A stretch of DNA of 64,000 nucleotides from JAAXGX01 sp965221595 (GCA_965221595.1 OZ244900.1:3596001-3660000), one strand, 5' to 3'; numbered from the stretch's first letter, positions 25,563 to 34,420 are shown. Numbers and translations are program-made. Notes: a model not told the origin generated them from the sequence alone.

Positions 25563-25568
25563 TACAAT
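25563..25568 (+). promoter_or_regulatory. -10 box (TACAAT) for a probable leaderless transcript
   Basis: TACAAT ends eight bases before the ATG at 25577, with no ribosome site between. An in-frame ATG at 25559 would lie upstream of this box and so is less likely to be the start. Confidence 0.4.
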
Positions 25569-25576
25569 CCCGGGTC

Positions 25577-26110
25577 ATGCCGAAGTCAAGCCACGCTGCC
25601 GTATTCGCATCCGCCGTCACCCTGTCGCTGCTGGTCTGCACCGGTGCCACCGCCCAGCCGGAAGAAGGCCCGGCCGGCGTCGTGAACTACACGCGCGTGG
25701 ATGCAACCGTCGCCTGCGCCGGGGCGACCCCGCCCGAGGCGATGGCCGAGCTGAAGGACCGCGGCTTCGCGGCGGTGATCAACTTCCGGACAGCCGGCGA
25801 GCAGGGCGCGACGGTCGACGCCGGGCAGGCGGCCGCCGAGGCGGCCGGGCTGAAGTACTACCACCTGCCGTTCCGGCAGGCCAGCGCCGAGGTGGCCGAG
25901 CAATTCCTCGAAACCGTGGCCGACCCGGCGAACCAGCCGGTCTTCATCCACTGCGGTTCGGCCAACCGCGTGGGGGCCATGTGGCTCATCAAGCGCGTCC
26001 GGCTGGACGGCTGGAGCCCCGACGAGGCGCTCGCCGAAGCCGAGCTGATCGGGCTGCGCAGCGCGGCCCTGCGGGAGTTCGCACTCGACTACGTCCGGGA
26101 TGGCGGCTGA
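25577..26110 (+). CDS. Exported DUF442/dual-specificity-phosphatase-like protein
   Basis: A 177-residue protein with a signal peptide (1-24) and a protein-tyrosine-phosphatase fold. The P-loop is HCGSANRVG, a Cys-x5-Arg site, and YYHLPF precedes it, as in the DUF442/BLH (beta-lactamase-hydrolase-associated) family that includes sulfide- and biofilm-linked phosphatases. The P-loop Cys is intact, so it is probably active in the periplasm. Its 3' end overlaps the decarboxylase gene by 11 bases. Confidence 0.8.
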   Translation: MPKSSHAAVFASAVTLSLLVCTGATAQPEEGPAGVVNYTRVDATVACAGATPPEAMAELKDRGFAAVINFRTAGEQGATVDAGQAAAEAAGLKYYHLPFRQASAEVAEQFLETVADPANQPVFIHCGSANRVGAMWLIKRVRLDGWSPDEALAEAELIGLRSAALREFALDYVRDGG

Positions 26111-27578
26111 TCGCCCGGACACGCTCGGCGACATGGGGCCGGACGAGTTCCGGCGCCACGGGCACGCTCTCGTCGACTGGATCGCCACCTACCTGAGCCG
26201 GACCGAGGCCTACCCGGTCCTGTCGCGCGCCGCGCCCGGTGACATCCGCGAGCGGTTGCCGGCCGCCCCCCCGCAGGCCGGCGCGCCGTTCGAGGCAATC
26301 TTCGCAGACTTCGAACGGCATCTGTTGCCCGGCATCACCCACTGGAACCATCCCGGCTTCTTCGCCTACTTCGCCATCTCCGGCAGCGGGCCGGGCGTGC
26401 TCGCGGAGCTGCTGTCGGCGGCTCTCAACGTGCAGGCCATGCTGTGGCGCACTTCACCCGCCGCCACCGAGCTGGAGGAAGTCGCTCTGGGCTGGCTGCG
26501 GCAGCTCCTCGGCCTGCCGGCCGCGTTCGAGGGGGTCATCTACGACACCGCCTCGGTGGCGACCCTGCACGCGCTGGCCGCGGCCCGCGAGGCGGCCCTC
26601 CCGGACGTCCGCGCCCGCGGGCTGGCCGGACGCCCCGGGCTAGGCCCGTGCCGGGTCTACGTGTCCGAGCACGCGCACTCGTCGATCGACAAGGCGGTGA
26701 TGACGCTGGGCCTCGGACAGCAGGCGCTGCAGCGCATCGCGGTCGACACCGAGTTCCGCCTGCGGCCCGACGCTCTGCGCGCGGCCATCGCCGCCGATCG
26801 TGCAGCCGGTTGGACGCCGCTGGCGGTCGTGGCCACGGTAGGCACGACCTCGATGACCAGCGTCGACCCCGTGCCTGCGATTGCCGACGTGTGCGCGGCC
26901 GAGGGACTCTGGCTGCACGTGGACGCCGCCTACGCCGGCGCCGCCGCGCTCGTCCCGGACACGGCCTGCATCCTGGACGGCTGCGGGCGCGCGGACTCGT
27001 TCGTCGTCAACCCGCACAAGTGGCTCTTCACACCGTTCGACCTGAGCGCGTTCTACTCGCGGCGCATGGACACGATTCGTGCCGCGTTCGCGCTGACGCC
27101 CGACTACCTGGCGACGCCGGAGGCCGGGCGCGTCCGGAACCTGATGGACACGGGCGTGCAGCTCGGCCGGCGCTTCCGGGCGCTCAAGCTGTGGGCCGTA
27201 CTGCGCTACTTCGGGGCCGAAGGCATCCGCGCGCGGCTGGCCGAGCACCTGCGCCTGGCGCGCCTGTTCGCCGCGTGGGTGGACGCCAGTCCCGACTTCG
27301 AGCGCCTCGCACCGGCGCCGCTCAGCGTGGTCTGCTTCCGGGTAAGGCCGCCGGGCTGGCGGGAGTCGGGGAACGAAGCCGAGGGCGGCCGCATCGAGCA
27401 GCTCAACGCCCGGGTCCTCGAGACGGTCAACGCGTCGGGCGAGGTCTTCCTGTCGCACACCCGCATCGAAGGACGCTTCGCGCTGCGCCTGGCGATTGGC
27501 CACATCCGCACCGAGCAGCGCCACGTCGAGCGCGCCTGGAGTCTGCTCCAGGCGGCGGCGTCCGACCACGGGGCGTAG
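26100..27578 (+). CDS. PLP-dependent group II (aromatic-type) amino-acid decarboxylase
   Basis: A 492-residue cytosolic decarboxylase. The PLP lysine is Lys307 in NPHKWLFTPFD; VDAAYAGAAAL carries the cofactor-binding Asp; HWNHPGFFAYF is the substrate-site motif of aromatic-L-amino-acid decarboxylases. Tyrosine, DOPA or tryptophan are the usual substrates, but specificity cannot be fixed here. The start overlaps the phosphatase gene. Confidence 0.88.
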   Translation: MAADRPDTLGDMGPDEFRRHGHALVDWIATYLSRTEAYPVLSRAAPGDIRERLPAAPPQAGAPFEAIFADFERHLLPGITHWNHPGFFAYFAISGSGPGVLAELLSAALNVQAMLWRTSPAATELEEVALGWLRQLLGLPAAFEGVIYDTASVATLHALAAAREAALPDVRARGLAGRPGLGPCRVYVSEHAHSSIDKAVMTLGLGQQALQRIAVDTEFRLRPDALRAAIAADRAAGWTPLAVVATVGTTSMTSVDPVPAIADVCAAEGLWLHVDAAYAGAAALVPDTACILDGCGRADSFVVNPHKWLFTPFDLSAFYSRRMDTIRAAFALTPDYLATPEAGRVRNLMDTGVQLGRRFRALKLWAVLRYFGAEGIRARLAEHLRLARLFAAWVDASPDFERLAPAPLSVVCFRVRPPGWRESGNEAEGGRIEQLNARVLETVNASGEVFLSHTRIEGRFALRLAIGHIRTEQRHVERAWSLLQAAASDHGA

Positions 27579-27600
27579 CTTCCAGCAGACGGGGCTGCGC

Positions 27601-27606
27601 TATACT
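27601..27606 (+). promoter_or_regulatory. -10 box (TATACT) for a probable leaderless transcript
   Basis: TATACT ends eight bases before the ATG at 27615 and no ribosome site lies between. Confidence 0.4.
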
Positions 27607-27614
27607 CGCCGGCC

Positions 27615-28907
27615 ATGGACGTCGCGGTGGTCTCGCTCGGGGCGCTGGCGGTCGCCATCATCGTCAGTTGCACCATCCGGCTGCACGTCGGCTTCCTCGC
27701 GATTGCCCTGGCCTGGATCGTCGGCGTCTACGTGGCCGGAATGAGCCCGCGCGAGGTCATGGGCGGGTTCCCCACGCGGCTCTTCCTGACGCTGACCGGC
27801 GTCACCCTGCTGTTCTCGCAGGCGCAGGCCAACGGGACGCTCGACCGCATCGCGCGCAAGGCGGTGGAGTACTGCCGGGGCAACGTCGGCGTGATGCCGA
27901 TGATGTTCTTCGTGCTCTCGTTCCTGATTGCCTCGATCGGTCCGGGCAACATCGCGACGGTGGCCCTCATTGCGCCGATGGGCATGGCGGTGGCCGGCCA
28001 GGTCGGCGTGCCCGCCTTCCTGATGGCCATCATGGTAGCCAACGGTGCGAACGCCGGATCGCTGTCGCCCATTGCCCCGACGGGCGTCATCGTCAACGGC
28101 GTGATGGCCGACATCGGCCTCGGCGGCTACGAGTTGCTGAGCTACTTCAACAACATGATGGCGCACGTCGTGATTGCCTTCACCGCCTACTTCCTCTTCG
28201 GCGGGTGGCGCCTGCTGGGCCGCTACCACACCGGCAGCGTGAGCATGCCGGGCGGTGCGGAAGGGGCGGCGGGCGATGCGCCGGCGGGCCGCGAGTTCAC
28301 GCGGGCGCAGTTGCTTACGCTGGCCGTCATCGGCACGCTCGTGACAGGGGTCGTCTTTTTCGACGTCGACGTCGGCCTGGGCGCCTTCACGGCGGCCGTG
28401 GTGCTTGCCCTGCTGAAAGCCGGGGACGAGCTCGAGGCCGTCAAGATCATGCCCTGGCGCGTCATCATGCTCGTGTGCGGCGTGACCGTCCTCATCTCCG
28501 TCCTCGAAGCCACCGGCGGCCTCGACCTGTTCACGCGGGTGCTGGCCGGCATGTCCACGCCCAACACGGTGACCGCCGTCATCGCCTTCTCGACGGGGTT
28601 CGTCTCCATCTACAGCAGTACGTCGGGGGTGGTGCTGCCGGCGTTCCTGCCGACGGTCCCGGGCCTTGCCGAACAGCTCGGCGGCGTCGCGCCGCTGGCG
28701 ATCGCCTCGTCGATGAACGTCGGCGCCCACCTCGTCGACGTGGCGCCGCTGTCAACGCTGGGTGCCCTGTGCATGGCCGCCGCCCCCGCCAGCGAAGACA
28801 GCCGCGCGCTGTTCAACAAGCTGCTGGCCTGGGGCTTCTCGATGACCGTCGTCGGCGGCTTCACCTGCTGGCTGCTGTTTACCGTGCTGCGCGTCGGCCT
28901 CGGCTGA
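27615..28907 (+). CDS. MatC/CitMHS-like dicarboxylate or organic-anion transporter
   Basis: A 430-residue inner-membrane protein with about eleven hydrophobic helices and a charged loop near residues 200-225. Two internally similar halves carry substrate-loop sequences: GPGNIATVALIAPMG with NGANAGSLSPIAPTG in the first, and YSSTSGVVLPAFLPTVPG in the second. That fits the ion-transporter superfamily, closest to the MatC N-domain group. The cargo is probably a C4-dicarboxylate, by family only. Confidence 0.75.
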   Translation: MDVAVVSLGALAVAIIVSCTIRLHVGFLAIALAWIVGVYVAGMSPREVMGGFPTRLFLTLTGVTLLFSQAQANGTLDRIARKAVEYCRGNVGVMPMMFFVLSFLIASIGPGNIATVALIAPMGMAVAGQVGVPAFLMAIMVANGANAGSLSPIAPTGVIVNGVMADIGLGGYELLSYFNNMMAHVVIAFTAYFLFGGWRLLGRYHTGSVSMPGGAEGAAGDAPAGREFTRAQLLTLAVIGTLVTGVVFFDVDVGLGAFTAAVVLALLKAGDELEAVKIMPWRVIMLVCGVTVLISVLEATGGLDLFTRVLAGMSTPNTVTAVIAFSTGFVSIYSSTSGVVLPAFLPTVPGLAEQLGGVAPLAIASSMNVGAHLVDVAPLSTLGALCMAAAPASEDSRALFNKLLAWGFSMTVVGGFTCWLLFTVLRVGLG

Positions 28908-28957
28908 ACGGCGGTCCCTCCGGGTTATCCGGGTTGCGGTCCATCAAGGAGAGAGTC

Positions 28958-30265
28958 ATGACGAGACTGAAGACGCCGAGTTGCGTGCTGCCGGTGATGC
29001 TGGGCCTGGCCGTGTGTGTGGGGCTGGCCAACGCGCCGGCCGACCTGCCGCAGATGGACGGCGTGCCCACCGCGGAGCCGGAGGCGGTCGGGATGTCCTC
29101 GGCGCGGCTCGAGCGTCTCGACCGGGTGATGCAGGGCTATATCGACCGCAACGAGGTCGCGGGCGTCGTGACGCTGGTTGCGCGGCGGGGCAAGGTCGTG
29201 CACTTCTCGGCCCTGGGACAACGGGACGTCGAGGCCGGCGCGCCGATGACCCACGACGCCATCTTCCGCATCGCGTCGATGACCAAGCCCATCGCGTCGG
29301 TCGCGCTGATGATGCTCTACGAGGAAGGTCGCTTCCAGCTGCGCGACCCGATCGCCCGCTGGCTGCCGGAGTTCGCCGACATGCAGGTGGCGCTGCCCGC
29401 GCCGCCGCAGGAGCGGCTGACCGGCCGCTACAAGACGGTGCCTGCCGCGCGACCGATCACCGTGCAGCAGATTCTGACCCACACCGCGGGTCTCGCGAAC
29501 AGCTACCGCGGCCTCACCCAGCCGGAGTTCCTGGAGCTGGTGGCGCCGCGGAAACCGGGCGACACGGTGGATGGCATGCTGAAGCGGCTCGCGACGCTGC
29601 CCCTCAACTTCCATCCCGGGGACCACTGGGAATACGGCCGGGCCACCGACGTGGTCGGACGGCTCGTGGAAGTGATGTCGGGCCAGACCCTCGACGCGTA
29701 CCTGCAGGAACGCATCTTCGAGCCGCTCGACATGGTCGACACGCACTTCTATCTGCCGCAGTCGAAGCTGGACCGGTTCGCCGCGCTCTACCGTCCGAAC
29801 GCGCAGGGCACTATCGAGCTGTCGGAGGCGCCGACCGCGGAGAGCCGCTTCGTGGCCGAGCCGCACACCTACTTCAGCGGCGCCGGCGGACTCGTATCGA
29901 CCGCCCGCGACTACTTCCGCTTCCACCAGATGATGCTGAACGGCGGCGAGCTCGACGGCGCGCGCATCCTCAGCCGCAAGACGGTCGAGCTGATGACCGC
30001 CAACCACACGGGCGACAAGGGCATCTGGCTGGCTGGGCCGGGCTACGGATTCGGCCTCGGCTACGCGGTGGTCACCGACCTCGGACCGTCCGGCACACCG
30101 CGCTCGGAAGGGTCCTACTACTGGGGTGGCGCCTACGGGACGATCTTCTGGGTGGACCCGTCCGAGGAGCTGATCGGCATCCTGATGGAGCAGATCCGGC
30201 CGTATACCCATCTCAACGTCCGGCCGGACCTGGCCACGATGACGTATCAGGCGATAATCGACTGA
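28958..30265 (+). CDS. Exported serine hydrolase, class C beta-lactamase/esterase fold
   Basis: A 435-residue secreted protein with a signal peptide (1-26). The catalytic Ser107-Met-Thr-Lys110 is intact. Tyr in HWEYGRATDVVG stands in for the YxN motif, as in family VIII esterases, and WGGAYGTIFW occupies the KTG/HxG position. These features favour an esterase or transesterase over a true beta-lactamase. AAGGAGAG precedes the ATG. Confidence 0.85.
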   Translation: MTRLKTPSCVLPVMLGLAVCVGLANAPADLPQMDGVPTAEPEAVGMSSARLERLDRVMQGYIDRNEVAGVVTLVARRGKVVHFSALGQRDVEAGAPMTHDAIFRIASMTKPIASVALMMLYEEGRFQLRDPIARWLPEFADMQVALPAPPQERLTGRYKTVPAARPITVQQILTHTAGLANSYRGLTQPEFLELVAPRKPGDTVDGMLKRLATLPLNFHPGDHWEYGRATDVVGRLVEVMSGQTLDAYLQERIFEPLDMVDTHFYLPQSKLDRFAALYRPNAQGTIELSEAPTAESRFVAEPHTYFSGAGGLVSTARDYFRFHQMMLNGGELDGARILSRKTVELMTANHTGDKGIWLAGPGYGFGLGYAVVTDLGPSGTPRSEGSYYWGGAYGTIFWVDPSEELIGILMEQIRPYTHLNVRPDLATMTYQAIID

Positions 30266-30358
30266 GCCGCAAACGGCGCAGCGGGCTGCAGCGGACGGTT
30301 CCGCCCTGTCGGCAGCGGTCGCAGGGTCCGGCGCCTCCTCCGTCGGAGGGCGGGCCGC

Positions 30359-31152
30359 ATGAGGCTGCTCCACCTGTGTCTCCTCATCCGGCAGGAGAAT
30401 CCGCAGCACTGGGCGCGGGTTGCCAAGTGGATGCGACACCTGTTCGACATCGACCCGCAAAAAAAAACCGGTCCAGAACGGAGCGCCTCCAGCTCAGCGA
30501 CTTCACGGAGGAGTGCTTTCGCCGGCTTGCCGCACGGCTCGATCACGCGATGCTGTTTCGCAAGAGAGAACTCTACCGCCTCGTCGACTACTTGTCGGAT
30601 GACGAGATTCCAGAGGAGGTAGGCACCAAACTCGACCTGCTCGATGACTTGTCCACGAAGGCGCAGCACGAAGGGGAAGAACACGAGATGACGGGCGAGG
30701 CACCTAACGGCGGCGGAACGAAACGCCGATGGTTGGAAGACGAACTCGAAGTGCTACTCGACGAAGAGGGCGGACAGAGCGTCGACGAGCAGGCGTTCGA
30801 GAATGCCAGGAAAGCGGCCCAGGACGTCGGGGCCGCGGTGAGGACACTCGAGGACGCCAACAGACGATCCGACCAGAAGATCGCCGACCTCTGCGGGGCT
30901 GTTTTCGTATACGGAGCCCTGTTTGCGGGAGTGCAGCTAAACCACGACATGAGGAGGGAGCTGCTAAAGAGGCGAGGCCGACCGGGCGATGACGAATGCG
31001 CACAGCGACTAGAAGCATTCCACGTCCGCCACGTGGAAATGCTGGCGGACGAGATCGAGGATCAGACGAAGGTCGACCGCATGAGGAAGCTTGTTCGGGG
31101 TACCCTCGACAAAGCCAGGGCGGTGAAACTTCTCGGACAAGTGTGGAAGTAA
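30359..31152 (+). CDS. Hypothetical helical protein, frame broken at an A9 run
   Basis: A GGAGGG site leads into MRLLHLCLLIRQENPQHW..., which reads to a run of nine A (30459-30467). After the run the coding sense continues in the -1 frame as NRSRTERLQLSDFTEECF to the stop at 31152, giving 264 residues in all. The codons CAA-AAA-AAA are a -1 slippery site. The second part is helical and charged with one hydrophobic stretch (CGAVFVYGALFAGVQL). It could be a programmed frameshift or polymerase slippage, a recent null mutation, or an assembly indel. No family recognised. A-rich for this genome. Confidence 0.5.
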
Positions 31153-31215
31153 CAGTCCGACGGGCGCACCGCTATACATCAAGGGCAAGCGTACAGGTCG
31201 GAATCCTCCCGATCC

Positions 31216-31385
31216 GGCAGCCACCTGGACTGTCTGGGCGCCGCGGTGCCCCTTGCTGCGCCGGTGTTGTCCGTCAGGCGTCGCCGGTGCTGACGTTCGC
31301 GCGGCGGCGCGGTCACGGCGCCCGACGAGGAACCTATCTACCGAGCCTTCGAGCTTTGCCATGCGATCGCGGTTCTCGGTGAGTC
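31216..31385 (-). pseudogene. Truncated copy of the coiled-coil membrane gene at 32612
   Basis: On the minus strand ENRDRMAKLEGSVDRFLVGRRDR matches ENRERMANLEGALEGFLAGRRDR at the C-terminus of the gene at 32612-32989, and the non-coding DNA beyond both stops is also similar. The membrane and heptad-repeat parts are missing, so this is a 3' remnant of a duplicate. Confidence 0.55.
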
Positions 31386-31499
31386 CACCACGCGGCAACG
31401 GCCACCGTGCGCGCATTTTGCCGAGATTTCGGCCTTGGCGAGCCCCTTAACTTTGGGCGATGGCGTCTTGGTTCAGGTTACGATACGCGCGGTTTGGTC

Positions 31500-31592
31500 G
31501 CCTCTCACAGTTGTCCCATGTCCGCTCATGGAGCTTCGTCGTCTTCGGCGATGCGTCTTCAGCGACTTGCTGAGCATGCTTGGTAGCGGCAA
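31500..31592 (-). pseudogene. C-terminal remnant of a tyrosine recombinase (integrase)
   Basis: The minus strand reads KHAQQVAEDASPKTTKLHERT. Integrases of the phage/ICE type end with AQ-IA-H-ASPRTTKLYDRT, where the Tyr is catalytic. Here the Tyr is His and only this tail remains. It suggests the 30.3-34.8 kb patch once held a mobile element. The rest of 31153-31640 shows no intact gene. Confidence 0.45.
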
Positions 31593-31640
31593 CACGAAAG
31601 GGTGTGTCGAAGGCGACCTGCTTCCAGGTCGAACGAAGCA

Positions 31641-32489
31641 CTAGTCGCGCCCACGGACGAACGCGGCGATCTCCGCGGCAACGCGTGCAGGCGCATCCAG
31701 GGGCAGGAAGACACTCGCTCCAGCCACCTCGACCAAGCGTGCGTCCGGGAACTCGCGGGTGAGATCCTGCGCGAGCTGGAGCGGAAACAACTTGTCTTCA
31801 TTTCCCCAGACCAACAGCACCGGCGCCCGGAAGCCGGCGAACTTGCGGGTGGCCGCGAGCATCATCTCGGGCTTGCAGCCGGCCAGGAAGTCGAGGGACG
31901 CCCGCCGCACGGCCGCATTCCGTGCGAATGGCCCCACAATCCGTTCCTTCAGGTCGCCTGGCACCGGATTCGAGCAGGTCGGGCCGAAGAAAGCCGCATA
32001 GTCGTTGCGCGACATGAGACGCCCGAGCAGAGGACTGGCAAGCCAGGGCGCCAGGCGCGCGAAGTTCTGCATGGGCTGAAAGGCCTTGGGCGGAAACTGG
32101 TCGAACACGTCCGAGTTGGTCAGCACGAGTCGGCCTACCCGCGCCACGGCGGGATGCTCCGAGGTGATAAGGAGCTGGCAGATGCCGCCGCCGGAATCGT
32201 TTCCCACGAGCGTGACGTCCTGGAGGTCCAGGACTTCCATGAACTCGCAGACCATGTCGACGACACCCCGCGGCGAGAGATCAGCATCGCGCGGGAACGC
32301 CTCCGGCTGCGAGCCCAGGGGCCAGTCGGGCGCGATGCCGCGGAAGCCGCCGGGCAGCGCATCGATGACCCCTTTCCACAGGTGGTGATTGGCCCAGATG
32401 CCGTGAACGAACAGCAGGACGTCACCTGAACCCGTGTCCAGATAGTGGAGCCGCCCGCCCGATTTCAGAGTATGAACCTTCTGTTCCAT
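31641..32489 (-). CDS. Alpha/beta hydrolase with Asp nucleophile but no catalytic His
   Basis: A 282-residue hydrolase-fold protein of the haloalkane dehalogenase / epoxide hydrolase group. The oxyanion motif HGIWANHHLW and nucleophile elbow GNDSGG (Asp98) are present. The catalytic His, normally in GA(S/G)HFLP near the end, is Val260 in GASVFLPLDAP. Without it the ester intermediate cannot be cleaved in the usual way. It may be inactive, a binding protein, or have a shifted mechanism. Start ATG at 32489 after AGGGGG. Confidence 0.75.
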   Translation of the reverse strand: MEQKVHTLKSGGRLHYLDTGSGDVLLFVHGIWANHHLWKGVIDALPGGFRGIAPDWPLGSQPEAFPRDADLSPRGVVDMVCEFMEVLDLQDVTLVGNDSGGGICQLLITSEHPAVARVGRLVLTNSDVFDQFPPKAFQPMQNFARLAPWLASPLLGRLMSRNDYAAFFGPTCSNPVPGDLKERIVGPFARNAAVRRASLDFLAGCKPEMMLAATRKFAGFRAPVLLVWGNEDKLFPLQLAQDLTREFPDARLVEVAGASVFLPLDAPARVAAEIAAFVRGRD

Positions 32490-32611
32490 GCGTCCCCCTG
32501 CCCGCGTCCCCAACGCCGCAGCCCGTGGGCCAAGGTCGGCGGAAGGGTCCCGGCGTGGCGGCGCCCCTTGCGGTGCCCGTCCTTGATGTCCGGGTCAGCC
32601 GGTACCGGCGT

Positions 32612-32989
32612 TCAAGCGGCGTCGCGGTCGCGGCGCCCGGCCAGGAACCCTTCGAGCGCGCCCTCGAGGTTCGCCATGCGCTCGCGGTTCTCCGCGAGCT
32701 CCTGGTGCACGCGGTCGAAGCGTTGGTGCATTTCGCTCGTCAAGTGCTCGAACCGGTTGTCGAATCGGCGGTTCGTTTCGTCGATCTGCCTATTGGTCTC
32801 ATCGATCCGCCTGTTGGTCTCGTCGATCCGGGCTCCCAAGTCGGCCTTCAGCTCCTTCATCTGCGCGCCGTTGGCCTCGAACGGCTTGCCGATGTTCATC
32901 GTCAGGATGCGCAGCATCAGGCCCATCACCCCGACGATGCCGATTCCGGTTCCGACGAGGGATATGACGATCGCCGCTGTCTCGGTCAC
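32612..32989 (-). CDS. Membrane-anchored coiled-coil protein with exact heptad repeats
   Basis: A 125-residue protein with an N-terminal transmembrane helix (about 4-30) and a long coiled coil. Units RIDETN-R recur every seven residues (ARIDETN, RRIDETN, RQIDETN), matched by near-identical 21-base DNA repeats. The tail ENRERMANLEGALEGFL is shared with the remnant at 31216. GTG at 32989 gives a short N-terminus; an ATG at 33094 is possible but adds a non-membrane basic extension. Function unknown. Confidence 0.6.
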   Translation of the reverse strand: MTETAAIVISLVGTGIGIVGVMGLMLRILTMNIGKPFEANGAQMKELKADLGARIDETNRRIDETNRQIDETNRRFDNRFEHLTSEMHQRFDRVHQELAENRERMANLEGALEGFLAGRRDRDAA

Positions 32990-33098
32990 GGTGGCCCCAC
33001 GATACCACCTCCCCGTCAGGAGCGTCCGACTGATCCGTGGTCTGACGGCGTGGGTCTCGGTTGTCGGGATCAGGCCGGTCCGGCTTCCGGTCATAGCC

Positions 33099-33128
33099 TT
33101 GACGCGGCATCCCTCGCGGCGACATTAT
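33099..33128 (+). promoter_or_regulatory. Duplicated promoter, copy 1
   Basis: TTGACG, 18 bases, then CATTAT. The same boxes and spacing recur at 34483-34512 before an intact homologue of the gene that follows, which supports real promoter use. Confidence 0.45.
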
Positions 33129-33156
33129 CGACTCGCAGGGAGGTGCGGCGACCGGC

Positions 33157-33253
33157 ATGACCGGAGACGACGCGCTGAACCGTCCCGTCACGCAGGCGCA
33201 GCTTCGCCGTCGTCGGCGGCATCGTCGCGCTGAACGCCGTCGATCTGCTCTGA
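33157..33253 (+). pseudogene. Internally deleted copy of the small membrane gene at 34540
   Basis: The first 15 codons (MTGDDALNRPVTQAQ) and the last 46 bases match the gene at 34540-34734, but 98 bases between them are gone, which also shifts the frame. A short TTCG shared by both break points suggests slippage deletion. The deletion leaves only a promoter-proximal stub. Confidence 0.6.
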
Positions 33254-33262
33254 GGGTTGTAT

Positions 33263-34420
33263 ATGGATATTCTCGGACTCAAGCCGGAGGTTCCGAAGGA
33301 CCCGATCGGCCAGGTGCTCACCCGGGATGGACACCCGACGCTCGCGGTGATCGATCTCGGCAGGGAGGTGAGCGAGGCACTACGCGACTCGTGGCCGGCA
33401 ACGCGCCCGTTCGAGTCGGGCGGCGCGATCGACAGCAAGTGGCTGCTGCCGATTCTCGGTGTCGGCGGCACGGCAGTTTCGTCCCTGTCTGCGGGGAACG
33501 TCTTCCTGGCGACAGCGAATCCCGCGACGCTGATGACCATCGGCGCCGGGGTGGGGTCGGCGGTCATGGGACCGAAGGGGATCATCGCGGCCGCTCCGTT
33601 CGTTGCGGCCAGCCAAGCGCTCCTGCCGGTCGTGGCGCCGATCATGCTCTTCATGACCGTGTCGTCGTTGACGACCGGCGCGCGGCTCGAACGCATGCAC
33701 CGAGCGATCGGGGCGCTCTCCGAAGACTTGCAGCGCGTGCGCCATCTGATGGAAGTCGAGGACTACGCTCGGCTCGTGAGTGCGGCCGAGCATCTCGACG
33801 AGGTCGGCTCGGCGTTCGAGCACGCTCAGCGGTTCACGGACGCCATGAAGAATGAACTCGCCCTGGCCAGGAGCGAAGTCAAGCGACTGCGGCGCAAGTT
33901 CGGACACCTTGCCGTGAGGGAGCTCCGGTCCGAGCAGGATGCCAGGTTGGCCGTGTCCGACATCAATCTGTTCGTGCTGTCGAGCCTCATGGATCTCCGG
34001 GCGGATGCACTCCGTCTCCAGTTGACGCTCCAGGACAATCCGGACTTCGTGGAGCACCGCGGGGCCGCCCTGCTCACGAAAGTCGAAGAGTGCGCCGACA
34101 CCTTCAGAAAGATGCTCGAGCGCAATCCGGTGGCGGCATTCCGGGACGAGCAGCAGCGGAAGCTGGATGAGCTCGGCCGGTTCCGGCGAGGGCTTGGAAG
34201 CGGTCGGCCCCTTCGGAAGACCATCGGGGCGGTCAACACCGTCCTGAACAAGGACTTCGCCCCTGTACGGTCGCGCCTGGAGCGGTGGATCAGCGAGTTC
34301 GAGGCGTCCGGCCCGGCGGCGCAGGAAGAGTCCATCGTGATCTACCAGGAGCGGGACGACGGGCGCGCCTTGAGGGCCCACCACACCCGCGACCTGCGCC
34401 TGGTGCAGGTCGCGGCCTGA
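33263..34420 (+). CDS. Hypothetical membrane protein with long coiled coil
   Basis: A 385-residue protein. Residues about 62-137 form hydrophobic helices rich in Gly/Ala (ILGVGGTAVSSLSAG, GIIAAAPFVAASQALLPVVAP), then a charged helical region to about 350 with coiled-coil character. ATG at 33263 follows GAGGG. It lies between the deleted and intact copies of a small membrane gene, in the accessory patch. I do not recognise the family; the architecture recalls membrane-anchored defence or envelope proteins, which is only a guess. Confidence 0.55.
   Translation: MDILGLKPEVPKDPIGQVLTRDGHPTLAVIDLGREVSEALRDSWPATRPFESGGAIDSKWLLPILGVGGTAVSSLSAGNVFLATANPATLMTIGAGVGSAVMGPKGIIAAAPFVAASQALLPVVAPIMLFMTVSSLTTGARLERMHRAIGALSEDLQRVRHLMEVEDYARLVSAAEHLDEVGSAFEHAQRFTDAMKNELALARSEVKRLRRKFGHLAVRELRSEQDARLAVSDINLFVLSSLMDLRADALRLQLTLQDNPDFVEHRGAALLTKVEECADTFRKMLERNPVAAFRDEQQRKLDELGRFRRGLGSGRPLRKTIGAVNTVLNKDFAPVRSRLERWISEFEASGPAAQEESIVIYQERDDGRALRAHHTRDLRLVQVAA

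Noticed and set aside
26444..28957. A 1273-residue fusion ending in the serine hydrolase
   Set aside because: The N-terminal part is antiparallel-free shadow of the decarboxylase and transporter frames; the hydrolase has its own ribosome site and signal peptide.
32766..32835. CRISPR-like array
   Set aside because: The 21-base repeats have no spacers and encode protein heptads in one gene.
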